NCBI GenBank assembly: GCA_903893795.1
Contig: CAITNO010000074.1
Location: 25,966-89,965 of the forward strand
Reading direction: 5' to 3'
DNA length: 64,000 nucleotides
DNA from: Candidatus Hydrogenedentota bacterium
Lineage (GTDB): Bacteria; Hydrogenedentota; Hydrogenedentia; Hydrogenedentales; CAITNO01
Part shown: positions 61,134 through 64,000 of the stretch, piece by piece
How the letters are laid out: every line of letters starts with the position of its first letter
Numbering within the stretch: the stretch's first letter is position 1
The notes under the pieces: model-generated
What the model saw: the letters and a program-made list of their open reading frames with translations, nothing else
What the model was told of the DNA's origin: nothing
Databases searched by the model: none
Program-made: the position numbers and the translations under genes

Positions 61134-61697
61134 TTGGATACGATGCTTACGGTGGAAGAGGTTGCCGCGATTCTCAAGGTGCAGCCGTTGACCGTCCGCC
61201 AGATGTTCCGGGAAGGCCGCATCCGCGGATTCAAGATTGGCAAAGCCTGGCGCACCACCATGCCCATCCTCGAACAGGACATTTCCTGCATGAGCCGAGG
61301 CGAGGCACCGCCCCGGCTTGAACAGGCCGCTTCGGCGGCCGGCGTATCGGCGCATCATGAGGACGCGACGCCGACACGCAAGCGGCGCCTCAAGCCTGTG
61401 ACTGAGGCGGCCGAAGTTGCCGAAGCGGTTGCACCCGAGCCGACTGCGGTCGCGGCGCCCCCTGCACCCCCTGCACCTGCGGAAGTCCCCGCTCCCATCG
61501 TCGTGGAGCCGGAGGAAGCGCCCATGGCAGCGGAGATTCCGGTGACCGTGGACGAGCCTGCGGCGACCGAGCTTCCTGCGGCGGAGGACAGCCCCACCGA
61601 GACGGAGACCCCTCCGGCGGAAGACGCCGCGCCCGGCGGCAAGCGCAAACGCAAACCGGCCGCTGAAGAGAACACGGACCAGGGACTGCTCTTTTGA
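61134..61697 (+). CDS. Helix-turn-helix protein with acidic Ala/Pro-rich tail
   Basis: A 187-residue protein. Residues 5-50 form a MerR/excisionase-type HTH: 'TVEEVAAILKVQPLTVRQMF' then 'REGRIRGFKIGKAWRTT', as in domains that bind DNA in recombination directionality factors and small regulators. The rest is low complexity, rich in Ala, Pro, Glu and Thr, with basic patches ('TRKRRLKP', 'GGKRKRKPAA') and the end 'NTDQGLLF'. The TTG at 61134 has GGAGG 7 bases upstream; the ATG at 61143 would be too far from it. A second HTH protein follows 184 bases later. No integrase or phage gene is near, so a regulator is likelier than an excisionase. Confidence 0.65.
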   Translation: MDTMLTVEEVAAILKVQPLTVRQMFREGRIRGFKIGKAWRTTMPILEQDISCMSRGEAPPRLEQAASAAGVSAHHEDATPTRKRRLKPVTEAAEVAEAVAPEPTAVAAPPAPPAPAEVPAPIVVEPEEAPMAAEIPVTVDEPAATELPAAEDSPTETETPPAEDAAPGGKRKRKPAAEENTDQGLLF

Positions 61698-61783
61698 GGG
61701 TTGAGCAAAGGGCCTCCCTCTCCCAGGCGTGGTCAGGCTAGACTCGCGCAGCGCCTTTTCGCCTGTCCCTTAGCGGGAATTCT

Positions 61784-61814
61784 TTGACCCCGTCCCCGGG
61801 TATCATGCTAGAAT
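61784..61814 (+). promoter_or_regulatory. Promoter of the HTH-receiver gene
   Basis: TTGACC and an extended -10, TGC-TAGAAT, are 19 bases apart. GGAATTC (61776-61782) and GAATTCC (61811-61817) flank the promoter as possible half-sites of an operator. Confidence 0.4.
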
Positions 61815-61881
61815 TCCGGCCCGTCCCGCATACCCCGATAAATGGGATGTCCACGAATACACCGCAAACAAAGGATCGTCG

Positions 61882-62487
61882 ATGAAGACTCGCGTATTCA
61901 CCACCGGTGAAGTGGCCGCCATCTGCGGCGTGTCGGCGGACACGGTATCCCGCTGGTTTGACCTGGGCCAGATTGACGGATACCGGCTGGGCCCCGGCGG
62001 CGACCGCCGCATTCCCTACCTGAGCCTGCGCAAGTTCATGCTCAGCCACGGCATCCCGCTGGAACGGCTGGAAGAGGGCGAACGGCGGGTGATGGTGATC
62101 GACGACGACCCCTACTATCTTGACCTCATCCCGTCGCTGCTATCGCAGGAGGAGGCCTACGCGGTGATCACCGCCTCGACTGGATTCGAGGCGGGCATCA
62201 TGATCGTTGAGCACAATCCGCAGGTGATCCTGCTGGATGTGAACCTGGCCGACATGGACGGCCGCATGGTGTGCGAACGCATCAAGTCGCGCCCCGAAAC
62301 GCGCAACGCGCGCATTCTGGCGATGTCGGGATTCATCAGCGACGAGGAAGTCAAGGAATTGAGCGATTACGGGTTTGACGATTTCATCCGCAAGCCCTTT
62401 ACCCTGGACGATCTGGGCGGCCGCGTCACCGCACTCTTCGACCTGCCCAACACCCGCGTGAACCATCCCCGCAATCCGCATCTGTAA
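61882..62487 (+). CDS. HTH and receiver-domain fusion regulator
   Basis: A 201-residue regulator with reversed order compared with usual response regulators. The N-terminus is a BldC/MerR-like HTH ('TTGEVAAICGVSADTVSRWF', 'LGPGGDRRIPYLSLRKFM'). The C-terminus is a receiver domain with 'RVMVIDDDPYYLDLIPSLL', the phospho-acceptor D119 in 'VILLDVNLADMDG', 'LAMSGF' and the Lys of 'FIRKPF'. AAAGGA precedes the ATG. No kinase is adjacent, so it is an orphan, or serves the kinase at 54045 or another elsewhere. Proteins of this arrangement probably change DNA binding on phosphorylation. The 250 bases after it hold nothing recognisable. Confidence 0.8.
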   Translation: MKTRVFTTGEVAAICGVSADTVSRWFDLGQIDGYRLGPGGDRRIPYLSLRKFMLSHGIPLERLEEGERRVMVIDDDPYYLDLIPSLLSQEEAYAVITASTGFEAGIMIVEHNPQVILLDVNLADMDGRMVCERIKSRPETRNARILAMSGFISDEEVKELSDYGFDDFIRKPFTLDDLGGRVTALFDLPNTRVNHPRNPHL

Positions 62488-62737
62488 GCATTGAAGCGCA
62501 CCCGTGCCGACCTCGGAAAACCGGAACCGGGCACAAAAGTAGGATCCCCGGAGCCAAAGAGCGCGCATAATTGACGCGGTTCGGTCAAAGAACTGCACCA
62601 ATGTGCACTTCGTCCGGCAGAACGCTTTCTTGGAAGGTCCCGAAATCGGGAATCACGGAAGATGCCGTGCTGCTGGAAGAGCAACGGATAAGGCGCGCTC
62701 CGTATAGCTGCCCAAGACTTCGTACACCCCACTCTAC

Positions 62738-63121
62738 CTACCGGTGCCTTCGCGGTCCCCGGCTTCCGGCGCCGGGGCGCTTGCGGCGGGACGGGTTGCG
62801 GCGGGGATCGTCTTCATCGTTGTGTGGTTCGACGGGCGGCGGGTGGGCCTCCACAAAGCGCTCCTTTTCCCGCGCGACGACGCGGTCCTGGGCCTCTTCG
62901 ATGATGTTGATGCTGTTGCAGCGGGGGCATTTGGAATGGAGGCCCGCGCTTTCGTCAAGATAGACGTAGCCGCAGTAGGCGCAGCGCCAGAGGTTCTGCT
63001 TTTCGAGCACGCGCAGTGTGCGGCGCGATCCCAGTTCGCCAAAGAGCCAGAGCGTTGCCGCGCCGAGGAGGATGAGTCCCGCATAGAGGATGACCGCCGT
63101 GGTGAGGCTGATGGTGATCAT
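62738..63121 (-). CDS. Membrane protein with a zinc ribbon
   Basis: A 127-residue protein with one N-terminal membrane helix ('AVILYAGLILLGAATLWLFG'), then a rubredoxin-like zinc ribbon: 'CAYCGYVYLDESAGLHSKCP' followed by 'RCNS', giving two CxxC pairs. It ends in a charged tail rich in Arg, Pro and His. The ATG at 63121 overlaps the stop of the upstream gene by four bases, so translation is coupled. Function is unknown; the ribbon probably faces the cytoplasm. The long N-terminus in the ORF track is a shadow of the upstream gene. Confidence 0.7.
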   Translation of the reverse strand: MITISLTTAVILYAGLILLGAATLWLFGELGSRRTLRVLEKQNLWRCAYCGYVYLDESAGLHSKCPRCNSINIIEEAQDRVVAREKERFVEAHPPPVEPHNDEDDPRRNPSRRKRPGAGSRGPRRHR

Positions 63122-64000
63122 GGCTGTTCTTCCGCGGGCCGGATGAACAGGGTGCCCATTTGTTTGCCTGCGGCGGCGCTTTCCCCGCCCGCGTCGGCGG
63201 GCAGGGGGGCAAAGCGATATTTTAGGGCGGCGATCTGGATCGCCTCTATGACGCCCGCCTCGTCCACGGCGGCGCACCACACGTTGACGACGCGCCCGGC
63301 AGGATTGACGGTCAGCACCATCTCGATGGGCCAGCGCAGTTTGGCATTGGCCGTGTTGGCCAGCGCGCTGACGGGCGGCGAGAAGAGCAGTTCGCGGTCG
63401 CGCGGCTCGGTATCCCAGACGACCTCGCCGTTGTAACCGGGGGCGGGATGATGTTTGGCGGCCGCCCGCTTTACCTTCTCGTCAGCGGCCGGTGCGACGG
63501 GGAAAGCCAGTTCGCGCAGCGACTGGCCAATGTTTTGCAGGCCGCCTGCAAACCTGGCCCAACTGTCGGTGGGGCCGAAGACGCGGTCCAGGGCGGCCGG
63601 GTCGGTGCCGGCTTCGCTGCGCACGCGCAGGCGGTCCAGTTCGGCGAAGTCCACGGTGGGCAACTCGACCCGCGTTTCGGGGGCCTGGGCCAGCAGGAGG
63701 GGTCGGCGCAGGACCAGTTCGCCGCCACCAGCCCGCACGGGCGTGCCTGCATCCGGCGTGGGGGGCGCTTCAGAGAAGATCTGGAGCTGGCAGTACTTGG
63801 CTTTGGTTTCAGGAAAAACGACCACGATGCGGAAGACCGTCACCATGGACAGGTGGAACAGCGTGGCGATGAGGAGTGCCGCAGCCAGCCGGGGTGGAAA
63901 GGGCCAGCGCGTACCGCAGGCGTCCCGCCTGCCACGGGACCACCATCTGGGGCGTGGCGTGTCAGGCGGGACGCCTGCGGTACCAACCTCGGCAGGCGGG
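63118..64000 (-). CDS. TonB-like membrane protein, open to the right edge (partial)
   Basis: The frame is open from 63118 to the window edge. The ORF track begins at ATG 63846, but in-frame codons further upstream encode a membrane segment ('RLAAALLIATLFHLSMVTVF') preceded by the translated palindromic repeat at 63911-63983, with no start codon. The true start is therefore probably outside the window. After the helix come a Pro-rich linker and, near the end, 'WPIEMVLTVNPAGRVVNVWC' with 'AIQIAALKYRFAPL', the pattern of a TonB C-terminal domain. This layout fits an energy transducer for outer-membrane transporters. The stop overlaps the start of the zinc-ribbon gene. Confidence 0.6.
   Translation of the reverse strand, partial: PPAEVGTAGVPPDTPRPRWWSRGRRDACGTRWPFPPRLAAALLIATLFHLSMVTVFRIVVVFPETKAKYCQLQIFSEAPPTPDAGTPVRAGGGELVLRRPLLLAQAPETRVELPTVDFAELDRLRVRSEAGTDPAALDRVFGPTDSWARFAGGLQNIGQSLRELAFPVAPAADEKVKRAAAKHHPAPGYNGEVVWDTEPRDRELLFSPPVSALANTANAKLRWPIEMVLTVNPAGRVVNVWCAAVDEAGVIEAIQIAALKYRFAPLPADAGGESAAAGKQMGTLFIRPAEEQP
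63911..63983. repeat. Perfect 21-bp inverted repeat, each arm itself palindromic
   Basis: GTACCGCAGGCGTCCCGCCT plus one G (63911-63931) recurs as its complement at 63963-63983, with 31 bases between. Each arm can also fold on itself (CAGGCG-TCC-CGCCTG). It lies inside the open frame of the TonB-like gene. Confidence 0.85.

Noticed and set aside
61134-62487. Excisionases of an integrative element
   Set aside because: There is no integrase, attachment repeat or tRNA target nearby; a receiver domain on one protein fits regulation better.

Overview
The window looks like a chromosomal segment from an uncultured, GC-rich, Gram-negative-type bacterium that degrades complex polysaccharides. Secreted glycosidases, Glu-Gly ('GEGE') stalks before C-terminal membrane anchors, GxGYxYP and SUMF1-like secreted proteins, and many families of short palindromic intergenic repeats recall Candidatus Hydrogenedentota or neighbouring Planctomycetes/PVC-type lineages. 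That placement is inference from style; no rRNA or other taxonomic marker is present. Nearly all genes have ordinary Shine-Dalgarno sites and share one codon style, and there is no prophage, CRISPR array or tRNA.

Layout. 0-5.1 kb: a SurA/PpiC-type periplasmic foldase, an M23 peptidase whose reading frame carries a genome repeat, and a GxGYxYP protein. 5.2-24.4 kb, mostly on the minus strand: three paralogous secreted proteins (deacetylase-like domain, internalin-type LRR, InlB-like repeat), a GT39-like membrane glycosyltransferase, a GH2-mutarotase fusion, a GH127 enzyme, a Fic protein with a repeat-flanked promoter, another probable glycosidase, a small zinc ribbon and an SGNH-like surface protein. 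24.6-29.6 kb: thiG-thiH, then two tandem paralogous exported proteins followed 9 bp later by a radical SAM/SPASM enzyme. This is the best candidate here for an undescribed system.

29.6-41 kb: a repeat cluster, a 3D-domain lipoprotein, an orphan terminase-like protein, hisF, trpE-trpG, a poly-Gly membrane protein, an HU/IHF protein, tatC-tatB, a methyltransferase and a Tat-exported oxidoreductase. 41-48.2 kb: ribonuclease Y with a long leader and a consensus promoter, a DUF3592 protein, a TlpA-like thioredoxin, rarA and a DPM1-like glycosyltransferase.

48.3-56 kb: three tandem secreted SUMF1-like proteins, downstream of a NarL-type response regulator that is divergent from a histidine kinase with a sugar-binding-like sensor region. 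A dyad sits just upstream of the first SUMF1-like promoter. 56-64 kb: a decayed IS630 transposase, transketolase, an LRR protein abutting a methyltransferase fragment, two HTH proteins (one fused to a receiver domain), a membrane zinc ribbon and a TonB-like protein that runs off the right edge.

How it fits together: the surface and periplasmic glycan enzymes, Tat export, periplasmic folding and thiol proteins, and the sugar-sensing-like two-component pair fit a particle- or polysaccharide-degrading lifestyle. Housekeeping genes (his, trp, thi, tkt, rny, rarA) are scattered singly or in pairs rather than in large operons.
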